Shown: positions 1-10,039, counted from the stretch's first letter. The stretch: 21,155 bases of DNA from JBBDXA01 sp040902585 (GCA_040902585.1 JBBDXA010000163.1:1-21155), one strand, 5' to 3'. Translations and numbers: made by a program. The notes: generated by a model not told the origin, from the sequence alone.

Positions 1-58
<58 letters not shown>

Positions 59-109
59 ACGACTGTGTGTGCTGAGTATGATAGTCATCGAATCGGGAAA
101 AGTGATTTC

Positions 110-1657
110 ATGACTGAGCATGTGTCAAGGGAGGCGGTCGATGTGGAAAAGGCACGCGCGCGGGTGGCGGGCGCGCTGGACCCGGCCGCGCTGGAAGTGG
201 CGGGGCATCGTGTGATTGATCTGCTCTCGCAGCACTTTGTGCGCGCCCAGCAAAGCGAAGGCAACGTGCTCAACTGGCGCGGTCCATTGGAGAATATCGC
301 GACCGCGAAGGGCTTTACTGATCGCGCGAGTGAGAAAGATGGAGCGGTTGAATTGACTACCGAGGCGATCGCCGGGCGGGTGGCGGAGCTGGCGACGCAG
401 ATTCTGGCGAACGGTCAGACGCTGCACGACCCGCGCTACGTGGGCCATCAGGTGCCGCCGCCGATGCCGCTGGCGGGGCTGTTCGATGCGATCGGTTCGA
501 TCACCAATCAGGTCATGGCGATCTACGAGATGGGGCCTTGGGCTTCCTCCGTGGAAGAGGCGATGGTCCAGACGCTGGGCGAGCGCATCGGCTACGCGAA
601 GGACACGTTCGCGGGCTTCGTCACCTCGGGCGGCTCGCTGGCGAATCTCACGGCACTGCTCACGGCCCGAAACGTGGCGATGAAACAAGTATGGCGCGAA
701 GGCATGCGCGGTGCGGGTGATTCAGCAGCAGGGCCGGTGGTCATCACGCACAGCGAATCGCACTACTGCGTCGCTCGCGCGGTGGGCATCCTCGGCATCG
801 GCACGAACAACCTGCTCAAGTGTGATCTGGACAAACAACATCGCATGGACCCGGCTGCGCTCGATGCGATGCTGACGAAACTCGCGCGAGAGCGGCGGCC
901 GGTGATCGCCGTCGTCGCCAGCGCGTGCTCCACGAAGTACGGCGCGTTCGATCCATTGAATGACATCGCCGATGTCTGCGTGAACCATGGCGTCTGGCTG
1001 CACGTCGATGCCGCGCACGGCGGGGCGGCCTGCATGAGCCATGCGCATCGTCACCTCGTCGAAGGGCTCGATCGCGCCGACAGCGTCGTATGGGATGCCC
1101 ACAAAATGCTGCACGTGCCGGCCCTTTGCACGTTTGTCTTCTACCGCAATCGCGAACATCGCTTCGCGGCCTTCGAGCAGGATGCCCCGTATCTCTTCGA
1201 TCCATCCGCGCCTGGCATTGCTGAGTTCGACAGCGGATTGAAAACGGTCGAGTGTACGAAGCGGGCGGAGGCGTTCGGGCTTTGGGGCTTGTGGTCGCTC
1301 TTCGGCCCGGGGCTGTTCGCGGACATTGTCGATGTGACCTTTGCGATGGGCCAGCGATTTCATCGAATGCTGAACGAAGCGGAGGATTTCACACCGTTGC
1401 ACGAACCGCAGTGCAACATCGTCGTGTTCCGGCATGTGCCGCAGGCGTGGCGTGCGTTGTCGATTGAGCGTGTCGGTGAGTTGCAGCTTGCGCTGAGGCG
1501 GCGCGTGATCGAATCGGGCAAGTATTACCTCGTGCCCAGCAAAGTCGAGGGCATCGGCGCCCTGCGCGTGGTGATCACGAATCCGCTGACGAATGAGAGG
1601 CATCTGGAAGGGTTGATGAACACGCTGCGCGAGGAGGCGGCGGATATGCGGGTATAA
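110..1657 (+). CDS. PLP-dependent group II amino acid decarboxylase
   Basis: Fold-type I pyridoxal-phosphate enzyme of the aromatic amino acid / diaminobutyrate / glutamate decarboxylase family (Pfam PF00282 type), expected to decarboxylate an amino acid to the amine in the cytoplasm. Numbering from the ATG at 110 gives 515 residues. Visible elements are the phosphate-binding TSGGSLAN at 172-179, the PLP-stacking His218 in SESHYC, the ring-nitrogen Asp300 in HVDAAHGG and the Schiff-base Lys332 in WDAHKML. The Asp-to-Lys spacing of 32 matches that known for aromatic amino acid decarboxylase (D271/K303). A GTG at 65 would add 15 residues, but it sits only 7 nt from the tRNA, so the ATG is preferred; neither has a strong Shine-Dalgarno. 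The substrate cannot be fixed from sequence; it could be an aromatic amino acid or 2,4-diaminobutyrate. A nuclease gene follows within 10 nt. Confidence 0.9.
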   Translation: MTEHVSREAVDVEKARARVAGALDPAALEVAGHRVIDLLSQHFVRAQQSEGNVLNWRGPLENIATAKGFTDRASEKDGAVELTTEAIAGRVAELATQILANGQTLHDPRYVGHQVPPPMPLAGLFDAIGSITNQVMAIYEMGPWASSVEEAMVQTLGERIGYAKDTFAGFVTSGGSLANLTALLTARNVAMKQVWREGMRGAGDSAAGPVVITHSESHYCVARAVGILGIGTNNLLKCDLDKQHRMDPAALDAMLTKLARERRPVIAVVASACSTKYGAFDPLNDIADVCVNHGVWLHVDAAHGGAACMSHAHRHLVEGLDRADSVVWDAHKMLHVPALCTFVFYRNREHRFAAFEQDAPYLFDPSAPGIAEFDSGLKTVECTKRAEAFGLWGLWSLFGPGLFADIVDVTFAMGQRFHRMLNEAEDFTPLHEPQCNIVVFRHVPQAWRALSIERVGELQLALRRRVIESGKYYLVPSKVEGIGALRVVITNPLTNERHLEGLMNTLREEAADMRV

Positions 1658-1666
1658 TGAGTGACC

Positions 1667-2365
1667 ATGACCGCCATTCGTTCCCATCAAAGCCCGCCCT
1701 CGCCGCCGCTGCGTCCCTTGGAGCCGGGCGAACACCTGACCGCGACGGAGTTCCTTCGTCGTTACGACGCCAACGGGCATCGAGGCCGGGCGGAACTCAT
1801 CAACGGGGTTGTCTACATGGCACCGGCGCGATTTGTTCAACACGGCGAACCGCAGGCGTGGCTTCTGAGTTGGCTCGGCAACTATACGGCGCTCACGCCC
1901 GGCGTGCGAGTCGGCGCGCCGTCTTCAACGCGGCTCGATGAGGATAACGTTCCCGAACCCGATGCCATCCTTCGCATTGAAGGCGGACAGAGCGCACTCA
2001 CCGATGAAGGATACCTTCAGGGCGCGCCGGAACTCGTCGCGGAAGTTGCCGCGTCAACCACCAGCTTCGATCTGCACGAGAAGCTGCATGTGTATCGCAG
2101 GCACCGGGTGCGGGAGTACATCGTCTGGCGCATGGGTGACGATGCGATCGACTGGTTTGTCTGGCGCGAAGGGCGATACACGGCTCAGCCGCGCCCGGGA
2201 GATGGCATTTTCAAGAGCGAAGTATTTCCCGGCCTGTGGCTCGACGAAGCCGCGATGCGCGCGGGCAATCTTGCAAGAGTGATCGACGTCGTCGCGGAAG
2301 GAACGCGGTCGGCGGAACACGCGGCAATTGTGAAACAACTCGAGCAGGATGGAAAGTCCGCATGA
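1667..2365 (+). CDS. Uma2 family (DUF820) putative endonuclease
   Basis: A 232-residue protein of the Uma2/DUF820 family, which has a PD-(D/E)xK-like restriction-endonuclease fold and is usually present in many copies in cyanobacteria and planctomycetes; its cellular role is poorly known. Family landmarks are AELINGVVYM near residue 43, VPEPDAIL near 95 (candidate metal-binding Asp), ELVAEVAAST near 122 (candidate catalytic Glu), then EKLHVYRRHRVREYIVW near 138, whose Lys completes the site. A short charged tail follows the core. The start could also be GTG at 1661, two codons upstream. Either start lies within 10 nt of the decarboxylase stop, so the two genes are probably co-transcribed; a functional link is not implied. 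The gene converges on the next one, with a hairpin between them. Confidence 0.85.
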   Translation: MTAIRSHQSPPSPPLRPLEPGEHLTATEFLRRYDANGHRGRAELINGVVYMAPARFVQHGEPQAWLLSWLGNYTALTPGVRVGAPSSTRLDEDNVPEPDAILRIEGGQSALTDEGYLQGAPELVAEVAASTTSFDLHEKLHVYRRHRVREYIVWRMGDDAIDWFVWREGRYTAQPRPGDGIFKSEVFPGLWLDEAAMRAGNLARVIDVVAEGTRSAEHAAIVKQLEQDGKSA

Positions 2366-2370
2366 GCCGG

Positions 2371-2394
2371 CATGCTTCTCCGAGTAGAAGCATG
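2371..2394. terminator. Hairpin between convergent genes, candidate bidirectional terminator
   Basis: Perfect 9-bp stem (CATGCTTCT at 2371-2379 with its complement at 2386-2394) around a 6-nt loop. It lies 5 nt after the Uma2 stop and 18 nt after the stop of the convergent gene. There is no T-run on either side, so rho-independent function is uncertain. Confidence 0.45.
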
Positions 2395-2412
2395 GCACGA
2401 CAACAATCCATT

Positions 2413-3213
2413 TCACTTCGCGTCTTCGACATACTCCAGCACGACCAGCAGCGGGCGATGATCGGACGCGATCTTTTCTTCGATCACTTTCACCTCAATC
2501 ACCTTCCACCGTTTCGCCGGGCGGAACATCACGTAATCGATCTGCACACTCGGCTTGTCGCTCGGGTACGTTGGCTGCCCGTTGTCGCCGGCCGCGCTGG
2601 TCCACTTCTCCAGCAGCAGCTTGATCTCATCCTTGCCCGGCGTCGCGTTCAGGTCGCCGGCGAGGATCACAGGCTCATCGTTGGGCTCGAAGACGCGGAT
2701 GATCTCCTTCACCTGGGCGATGCGTTCCTTCGGGTCGCGCGTGTGATCGAGGTGCGTGCCGACGAAGGTGAAGCGCGGGCCGGTGTCGTTGATGCGCACA
2801 GTCGCGGCGATGGCGGAGCGCGGCTCGAAACCGGGCGAGGCGGGCAGGAGATGATTCTTCGTGTTCTCGAACTTCCAGCGAGAGAGGATCGCCTCGCCGT
2901 AGCCGCCGCCGGAGAAATCCATCGCCTTGCCGAAGACCTGGTGCATGCCGGTGAGCCTGCCAAGCTCGGCCGCCTGATCGACGCCTGAAGCGCGGCCGGT
3001 CTTCTGATCGACTTCCTGCAAGGCGACGATGTCGGGCTTCACGGAGAGAATCACCTTCGCGATGCGCTCGAGATCGAACTTGCCATCGGTGCCTTCGCCG
3101 TGGTGGATGTTGTAGGTGAGCACGCGAATGCGCGGGGCATCGGCGGCGGACGCCTGGGAAGCGCAAGCGACGAAGCCAATGACGAACGTGATGATCGCGA
3201 GTCGTCGTGTCAT
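2413..3213 (-). CDS. Secreted endonuclease/exonuclease/phosphatase family protein
   Basis: A 266-residue protein with a Sec signal peptide (MTRRLAIITFVIGFVACA, cleavage near ASA-AD at 23/24), so exported. The mature part is one complete EEP-fold domain (DNase I/exonuclease III superfamily, Mg2+-dependent phosphoester hydrolysis). Landmarks: Asn35 in TYNIHHG, Glu67 in ALQEVD, His154 in GTHLDH, Asp187 and Asn189 in AGDLNATP, Asp226 in IDYVMF, and the terminal SDHRPL with Asp251/His252. The full catalytic set is present, so it should be active; the substrate may be nucleic acid, a phosphoinositide-like lipid or another phosphodiester. The start is set by a strong Shine-Dalgarno (AAAGGAGAT, 6 nt upstream). 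It lies 39 nt downstream of the E2 gene on the same strand and may be read through from it. Confidence 0.88.
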   Translation of the reverse strand: MTRRLAIITFVIGFVACASQASAADAPRIRVLTYNIHHGEGTDGKFDLERIAKVILSVKPDIVALQEVDQKTGRASGVDQAAELGRLTGMHQVFGKAMDFSGGGYGEAILSRWKFENTKNHLLPASPGFEPRSAIAATVRINDTGPRFTFVGTHLDHTRDPKERIAQVKEIIRVFEPNDEPVILAGDLNATPGKDEIKLLLEKWTSAAGDNGQPTYPSDKPSVQIDYVMFRPAKRWKVIEVKVIEEKIASDHRPLLVVLEYVEDAK

Positions 3214-3252
3214 CCGGTGATCTCCTTTAGTCCGTTGCTAAGCCGCAAGCGG

Positions 3253-4608
3253 CTAGACCAGCATCGCCGCCGGGTTTTCCAACAAGCCCTTGAGCGTCTG
3301 GAGGAAGATCGCCGCTGTCGCGCCATCGACGATGCGATGGTCCGCGCTCAGCGTCATCGACATTTCCTGCCCGATGACAATCTGCCCGTCGCGCACGATC
3401 GGCTTCTCCTGTCCCGCGCCCACGGCGAGGATCGCGGCCTGCGGCGGGTTGATGATCGCGGTGAAGTGATCGACGCCGAACATGCCCAGGTTGCTGATGG
3501 TGAACGTTCCGCCGGACATTTCTTCGACAGAGAGCCCCGCGTCGCGCGCCTTTTTGGCGAGTCGTTTGGTTTCACTGCTGATCTGTCGCAGGCCCATCGA
3601 GGTGGTGTTACGCAGGGTGGGGACGACGAGGCCGCCGCCTTTTTCTTCGGGCAGGGCGACCGCGACGCCGACGTTTACTTCGCCGTGAATCTGAATGCCC
3701 TCGCCCCCGGGGGCCCAACTGCTGTTGACGATCGGATGCTGTGCGAGGGCGAGAGCCGAGGCACGCACGACGAAGTCATTGACGCTGAGTTTGACGCCCT
3801 GTGATTCGAGCTGCCCGTTGAGTGTCGAGCGCAGGCTCATGAGCGGTTCGATGTTGACGCTCATGGTGACGGTGAAGTGCGGGATGGTCTGCTTGGACTC
3901 GACCAGCACGCGGGCGATGGTCTTGCGCATGTTGGTGACTTTGATGAGCTTCGATTCGAGCTTGATGGCGGGCATCACCGGAGCTCCGGCACCCGAGCCA
4001 CTTGCCGGCTTAGCGCTCCCGCCGCCCGCGCCCTTACCTTCCGCCGCCGCCTGAACATCCCGCTTGATCACGCGTCCATCCGGCCCTGTGCCTTTGATCT
4101 TCGCGACATCCAGTCCCGCATCTTCGGCCATTTTTCGCGCCAAAGGACTGACGCGAAGACGAGCGCCGCCCGCGCCCCCGGCACTTCCGGCACTGCTTGT
4201 TTCGGTTTCTTCGTCAGTCGGCGCTTCGAGCACTGCCGTCGCGCTGCCGCCGGAATCGCCTGATGAGGATGACGATCCCTTCGCCTCCGCCTTCTTCGCC
4301 GCAGGCTTGCTCTTGGCTCCGCCGCCGCCGGAACTCTTCGCCTGTGCCGCGACGTCTTCGACCTTTTCATCACCCGTGGCCAGAACGAGAATCACACCGC
4401 CCACCGGCAGCGTCGCGCCTTCCTCAGCCGCGAGGAATGCGATCGTGCCGTCGTCGTAGGCTTCCAGTTCCTGCGTGGCTTTGTCGGTTTCGATGTCGGC
4501 GAGTTTGTCGCCGGCCGAGACCTTGTCGCCAACCTTCACGCGCCACTTGATGAGCGTGCCTTCCTGCATCGTGTCGGAAAGGCGGGGCATGGTGATGTCG
4601 ATGGGCAT
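3253..4608 (-). CDS. Dihydrolipoamide acyltransferase (E2) of a 2-oxo acid dehydrogenase complex
   Basis: A 451-residue E2 subunit that carries the acyl group on lipoate and transfers it to CoA, forming the core of pyruvate (or a related 2-oxo acid) dehydrogenase. Domain order: lipoyl domain 1-77 with lipoylated Lys43 in ETDKATQE; Gly/Ser/Lys/Ala-rich linker about 78-148; peripheral-subunit-binding domain about 150-187 (VSPLARKMAEDAGLD, GTGPDGRVIKRDV); second linker; catalytic domain about 216-451 with SADHRIVDG (His424, Asp428). Pyruvate specificity is likely from the lipoyl and catalytic signatures but not proven. The ATG at 4608 is chosen because the lipoyl domain begins directly there and AAAGGA lies 6 nt upstream; an in-frame extension to 4641 would add 11 atypical residues. 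E1 and E3 genes are not adjacent in this window. Confidence 0.92.
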   Translation of the reverse strand: MPIDITMPRLSDTMQEGTLIKWRVKVGDKVSAGDKLADIETDKATQELEAYDDGTIAFLAAEEGATLPVGGVILVLATGDEKVEDVAAQAKSSGGGGAKSKPAAKKAEAKGSSSSSGDSGGSATAVLEAPTDEETETSSAGSAGGAGGARLRVSPLARKMAEDAGLDVAKIKGTGPDGRVIKRDVQAAAEGKGAGGGSAKPASGSGAGAPVMPAIKLESKLIKVTNMRKTIARVLVESKQTIPHFTVTMSVNIEPLMSLRSTLNGQLESQGVKLSVNDFVVRASALALAQHPIVNSSWAPGGEGIQIHGEVNVGVAVALPEEKGGGLVVPTLRNTTSMGLRQISSETKRLAKKARDAGLSVEEMSGGTFTISNLGMFGVDHFTAIINPPQAAILAVGAGQEKPIVRDGQIVIGQEMSMTLSADHRIVDGATAAIFLQTLKGLLENPAAMLV

Positions 4609-4716
4609 GGTGATTCCTTTCGCGGTCCGCCCCGCAGGCATGGCGAGGAGTGAGTCAACGGCAGAATGATAGCGTTCTATGCACTATCGATAAAACCGGT
4701 GACGGCGGATCAAGGA

Positions 4717-4746
4717 AAACGGGCCCACCCGAAGGCGGACCCGTTT
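4717..4746 (-). terminator. Intrinsic terminator after the PEP-CTERM gene
   Basis: On the minus strand, arms 4746-4734 and 4729-4717 form a 13-bp stem closed by a UUCG tetraloop, followed by a T-run (TTTT, overlapping the stem end). Two of the pairs are G:U wobbles only when read on the minus strand and are mismatches on the plus strand, so the transcript it serves runs leftwards. It begins 30 nt after the stop of the 4777-6063 gene. Confidence 0.85.
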
Positions 4747-4776
4747 GAAGGAATCACGTTGGCAATGTCGTTCAGA

Positions 4777-6063
4777 TCAGGCAACCGCACTGCGGCGGCG
4801 TCGCCTGGCGAGGGCGGCCAGCGACAGGATCGCGAGGCCCGCCGTGGTCGGCTCGGGAATCGGCTCGAACTGGGAAATCTGAAGCGCGTTGAGGAAGACG
4901 GCCGGCTGCGTGCCCGCCTGCGCCACGCCGGAAAGGAGAATCTGGCCCAGGGCATTCGAGCTGGCGAGGAAGCTGAAGGAGTACATCGCATTGTTGGTCG
5001 GCAGCACGGTGCCATCGAACGAATAATTGTCCGCAACCAGCACACCGTTTGCGAACCAGTCGCTGGTGCGCGCTGTGCCTGACGAGGTGTCGAACGACCA
5101 GAGCGTGAGCAAGTAGTCCGCGCTGGGTCGAAGCCCTTCGATCAGCACATCCAGCGATTCGTCGCCGGCCGTGTTGCTGGCGAAGACGAAGTCGCGCAGC
5201 AGTTCCTGCTGGGTGAAGCTGCCAGAGTTGTTCGGCGTGGCGCGGACGCGATCGTCGAACGATCCGCCCGGACCGGCGTTGAGCGTGATACTGATGTTGC
5301 CGAAGGAGCGCGTTACCGTGGTCTGCACGCCGGCGCCGTCGATGACGTACGCGTTGAAACCGGCCTGCGTATTGGCCCCGCCCGCGGCCGAGCGAGCGTT
5401 GAAGTCAACCGATAGCACCACGTCCTGAAAATGCTCATCGAGCTGGACGCCGTTGAGGAACACGCCGACGGCCGCGGAGACGGAGCGCCCCTGAATCTGA
5501 AGCGTGCCTGCGGCATCGGAGATGGCAGTGAAAGTGAAGCGATTGTCGGTATCGGCCGTGGGAAGCACGCTGCCGTTGAAGGTGTAGTCGTCGGCGACGA
5601 GCGTCGTGCCGACGCGGCCGTCATCGACGGACCAGTCCGATATGCGGGCGCCACCGCTGCCGCTGTCGAAGGACCAGACGGTGGCAGAGTAGACCCGATT
5701 GGGCTTGAGGCCGGTGATCGTGGCGTTCAGTCCGTTTGGTGTCGGAGCGAAGATGAAGTCCTGGTAGATCGCTGCCTCGGTGAGCGCGCCGCCGTTAACG
5801 GGCGTGCCGCGCAGGCGATCGTGATCGGCGAAGGCGAACCCTACGGCATCAATGTTCACCGCGATACCGCCGGCGAACGTCTTGCTGGCGACGCCGACAC
5901 CGCCATCGTTGAGCGTGATGCTGTCGAAGCCGGGCTGCGTGTTGGCGGGGCCGGTGATGTCGTTGACATCGACACGGAGCACCGGCGTCGTGATCGCCTG
6001 CGCGGATGTCGCAAGCGTCAAGGCGAGCGCAAAAAGGGTTGCGGGAAGCATAAAGCGGTTCAT
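4777..6063 (-). CDS. PEP-CTERM sorting domain protein with two tandem beta-sandwich repeats
   Basis: A 428-residue exported protein. Signal peptide MNRFMLPATLFALALTLA, cleavage near AQA-IT at 23. Two homologous repeats follow, about 28-210 and 215-399. Each opens with a VDxN/NTQxGF block, has DRxRxTP in the middle, a GLxPxxxYxxTxWSFD strand pair, then ADxYxFxGxVLPT and ends in VFLN(G/A)xQ. They look like extracellular carbohydrate-binding-type beta-sandwiches, but I do not recognise a named family. The C terminus has IPEPTTAG at 402-409, a hydrophobic stretch and an RRRRR cluster: the PEP-CTERM signal processed by exosortase. No exosortase gene lies in the window. The ATG at 6063 is supported by AAGGAG 8 nt upstream; a TTG two codons earlier is less likely. 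Transcription ends at the hairpin at 4717-4746. Confidence 0.87.
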   Translation of the reverse strand: MNRFMLPATLFALALTLATSAQAITTPVLRVDVNDITGPANTQPGFDSITLNDGGVGVASKTFAGGIAVNIDAVGFAFADHDRLRGTPVNGGALTEAAIYQDFIFAPTPNGLNATITGLKPNRVYSATVWSFDSGSGGARISDWSVDDGRVGTTLVADDYTFNGSVLPTADTDNRFTFTAISDAAGTLQIQGRSVSAAVGVFLNGVQLDEHFQDVVLSVDFNARSAAGGANTQAGFNAYVIDGAGVQTTVTRSFGNISITLNAGPGGSFDDRVRATPNNSGSFTQQELLRDFVFASNTAGDESLDVLIEGLRPSADYLLTLWSFDTSSGTARTSDWFANGVLVADNYSFDGTVLPTNNAMYSFSFLASSNALGQILLSGVAQAGTQPAVFLNALQISQFEPIPEPTTAGLAILSLAALARRRRRSAVA

Positions 6064-6110
6064 GTTCAAACTCCTTCAAAAGGTATCGAAAGGGGAGAAG
6101 CAAATTCTTC

Positions 6111-6129
6111 CTTTCCCACGACGGGAAAG
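6111..6129. promoter_or_regulatory. Inverted repeat in the leader of the PEP-CTERM gene
   Basis: CTTTCCC at 6111-6117 and GGGAAAG at 6123-6129 form a 7-bp perfect stem with a 5-nt loop, 48 nt upstream of the PEP-CTERM start and 90 nt after the pseudopilin stop. There is no T-run, so an operator or leader hairpin is as likely as a terminator. Confidence 0.35.
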
Positions 6130-6218
6130 AACGATCTGATCATGATACACCGACAGGTTGCAGATCCAGAATCTACTTTTACACCGGATTCCGGAGCCAA
6201 CATCAGTTGCCTGATGGA

Positions 6219-6965
6219 TCACTGCATATGGTCCGTCGCGCGGGTCACCAGATTGAGCGTCAGGCCGGCGGGCAGATCCTCCTGCTTGATGAAGCACATG
6301 CGTGCCGTCGGACTCCATGAGTGCAGCACATACATTTCCTGGAAGGGAACCCAGCGCGTGGAGCCATCGACGAAGGCCTGATTGCCACCCACAGGCCAGG
6401 GGTTGTTGCGGCGATGCGAAGGCATGTCGCCAAAGGCTTCGGGTCGACCGCCGCCCCAGACGCCGTCGACTTTGATCGTCGTATCCGCAGCGATGACCCA
6501 GCCGGACTTGGCGAACTCGCGACGGATCGGGCTTTTGGAAACCTGGGTGCCGGCGAGGTTGGTCCAGTTCTTGATCCCGCCGTAATACTGGTAGCCGATC
6601 ACGAGCTGGTTGCCGAAGCCCGGCTCGATCTGCGGTTCGTAGTCGCGGCCGGGGCAGCGCCAGTGATCCTTCGGATAGCCGAAGCGATCGAATTCTTTCT
6701 GCTGAGGCGGATCGATGGCGATCTGAACCTGGTTGACGCGCGCGGGAATAAACCAGCCGTAGTTCTCGACGGAGTAGGAATCAGCGGCGACGGCGATCTG
6801 CCTCATCTGCACGCCGCACCTAGTCTTGATCGCATTCCAGCGCGACGACCCAAGTGAAGGCAGGAGCAGGGCGATGAGCAGGGTGATGAGCGAAATCACG
6901 ACGAGCATCTCGATGAGCGTGAAGGCCCGGCGATCAACATTGGCGGGAATAGTCGCGCGCAGCAT
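6219..6965 (-). CDS. Prepilin-type N-terminal cleavage/methylation protein (planctomycete pseudopilin)
   Basis: A 248-residue type IV pilin-like protein. After a short positively charged leader comes RRAFTLIEMLVVISLI at 12-27, the prepilin peptidase site followed by the hydrophobic N-terminal helix (about 15-37); cleavage would fall before Phe15, with Ala instead of the usual Gly at -1, and Glu at +5 is kept. The globular part is rich in Trp/Tyr/Gly, with WRCPGRDYEP and, near the end, HRRNNPWPVGGNQAFVDGS. The latter fits the H-x9-DG element that ends many planctomycete pseudopilins. These belong to a large, multi-copy group with no individually known function, thought to be inner-membrane pseudopilins of type II-secretion or pilus-like machines. 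No strong Shine-Dalgarno precedes the ATG. The gene lies between the glutamine synthetase terminator and the PEP-CTERM gene, on the same strand as both. Confidence 0.85.
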   Translation of the reverse strand: MLRATIPANVDRRAFTLIEMLVVISLITLLIALLLPSLGSSRWNAIKTRCGVQMRQIAVAADSYSVENYGWFIPARVNQVQIAIDPPQQKEFDRFGYPKDHWRCPGRDYEPQIEPGFGNQLVIGYQYYGGIKNWTNLAGTQVSKSPIRREFAKSGWVIAADTTIKVDGVWGGGRPEAFGDMPSHRRNNPWPVGGNQAFVDGSTRWVPFQEMYVLHSWSPTARMCFIKQEDLPAGLTLNLVTRATDHMQ

Positions 6966-7073
6966 GGGCTTTTAGAGTGCTTTGAAGAAGGTTCAGGTTC
7001 CACGACTGAACAGAGGTCGAGTAGCAGTTTAGCCGAACCCGGCGGAATCACAGCGGCGAATTATCAGAGCAGT

Positions 7074-7101
7074 AAAAAACCCCCGACGCGGGTCGAGGGT
7101 T
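7074..7101 (-). terminator. Intrinsic terminator of type III glutamine synthetase
   Basis: Minus-strand arms 7101-7092 and 7087-7078 pair over 10 bp (one G:U that is a mismatch on the plus strand) around a CCGC loop, and run into TTTTTT at 7079-7074. Position is 25 nt after the stop codon. This is a textbook rho-independent terminator whose wobble pair shows the leftward orientation. Confidence 0.92.
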
Positions 7102-7126
7102 GGATGGCTAACTTGGAGTACGGACC

Positions 7127-9310
<2,184 letters not shown>

Positions 9311-9353
9311 GCGAGGACCACTCCTGTCCGTTGGGGTGAAAAAAGTGACACAG

Positions 9354-9371
9354 ACAGCCCTGGATGGCTGT
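9354..9371 (-). promoter_or_regulatory. Leader hairpin upstream of glutamine synthetase
   Basis: ACAGCC/GGCTGT perfect 6-bp stem with a 6-nt loop, located between the candidate sigma-54 promoter and the start codon. On the minus strand it is followed after 9 nt by TTTTTT. The gap makes termination unlikely, but the hairpin would be in the 5' untranslated region. Confidence 0.3.
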
Positions 9372-9388
9372 ATTGGAATCTTTCATAA

Positions 9389-9404
9389 CGCAAGAAACGT
9401 GCCG
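9389..9404 (-). promoter_or_regulatory. Candidate sigma-54 (-24/-12) promoter of glutamine synthetase
   Basis: The minus strand reads CGGCACGTTTCTTGCG. Compared with the sigma-54 consensus TGGCACG-N4-TTGC(A/T), only the first and last bases differ, and the invariant GG (9403-9402) and GC (9391-9390) are separated by exactly 10 nt. A start site near 9378 would give a leader of about 68 nt. Its location directly upstream of a nitrogen-assimilation gene fits the known role of sigma-54. No clear enhancer-binding (NtrC) dyad was identified. Confidence 0.6.
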
Positions 9405-9667
9405 TACCCGATATCCCCGGACATTCATCACAAACGTCTGCGCGGGAATACTTTGTGGACACTGAACAAGACGAGAGACAGTCAGGTACGGAACCTCGCG
9501 TGCCTAATTATTAAGCGACGGCCCAGTTTCTGCACTTTGATTGCTTAAGGGTTAACCGCCGCGTTCTGATCATCGGCCGGCCTGCGTTCGCCTGCCTGTC
9601 CGACGAGCATGCCTTTGGCCCGCAGCAGATTACTTCATCCTGCGCCCTATGCAAGTTTCCAGGCAGG
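9405..9667. other. Intergenic stretch upstream of the glutamine synthetase promoter
   Basis: About 260 bp between the candidate sigma-54 element and the stop of the small membrane protein gene. Open frames here lack coding character. A FseI-type GGCCGGCC palindrome occurs near 9576. Enhancer sites for a sigma-54 activator would be expected here, but none was recognised by eye. Confidence 0.5.
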
Positions 9668-10039
9668 TCATCGTTTCGTGGCGAGTGCATGAGCGAACAC
9701 GGCAAGCATGATCGCGAACGTGATGATGGCGCACCAGATGGCCAGCGATTTGAAGCGTGATCCAAAGAGAATGCGCGCGAGAGTGCTGACCGGTTCGCCT
9801 GCTGTCCTTTGACATTCGACCTGGTCGCGCATGCACAAGCCGAAGGCCACCAACGCTCCAAGCACCACGGTGCCGCATGCGACGATGATGGCCACGCTGG
9901 GCGAAGACTTGATGCTTTCAGCCGCCACGCCGATGCCGACAGCACCCCCGACGAGTGCGCCTGCGAGCACCTTCCAGCCGACGCGTTGTCCGCTTCGGAA
10001 GAGGCGATCCAGATCCCGTCGAAAAGGAACAAGCGCCAT
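9668..10039 (-). CDS. Small membrane protein, three predicted TM segments, unknown function
   Basis: A 123-residue protein not recognised as a named family. A short basic N terminus (FRRDLDRLFRSGQR) precedes three hydrophobic segments, about 21-40 (Gly/Ala/Val rich), 47-69 and 98-120. A cytosol-sized loop (CMRDQVECQRTAGEP) sits between segments two and three, and the tail is short and basic. The ATG at 10039 has GGAG about 9 nt upstream. It starts 33 nt after the stop of the large secreted protein gene and very likely shares its transcript. It could be an envelope accessory to that protein; that is inference from position only. Confidence 0.65.
   Translation of the reverse strand: MALVPFRRDLDRLFRSGQRVGWKVLAGALVGGAVGIGVAAESIKSSPSVAIIVACGTVVLGALVAFGLCMRDQVECQRTAGEPVSTLARILFGSRFKSLAIWCAIITFAIMLAVFAHALATKR

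Noticed and set aside
722..1843. Long minus-strand open frame of 373 codons
   Set aside because: Lies antisense to the decarboxylase with its catalytic motifs; Arg/His-rich shadow typical of GC-rich coding DNA.
3234..3255. Small inverted repeat (AGCCGC-AA-GCGGCT) overlapping the E2 stop codon
   Set aside because: Stem of 5-6 bp, loop too tight and no T-run; too weak to call a terminator.
4650..4712. TTTATC-N17-TATCAT promoter-like pair upstream of E2 on the minus strand
   Set aside because: Only half of the -35 bases match and similar pairs arise often by chance; no supporting signal.
9591..9667. CCTGCCT and AGGCAGG inverted pair downstream of the small membrane protein gene
   Set aside because: 7 bp with a 63-nt gap is expected by chance in GC-rich DNA.
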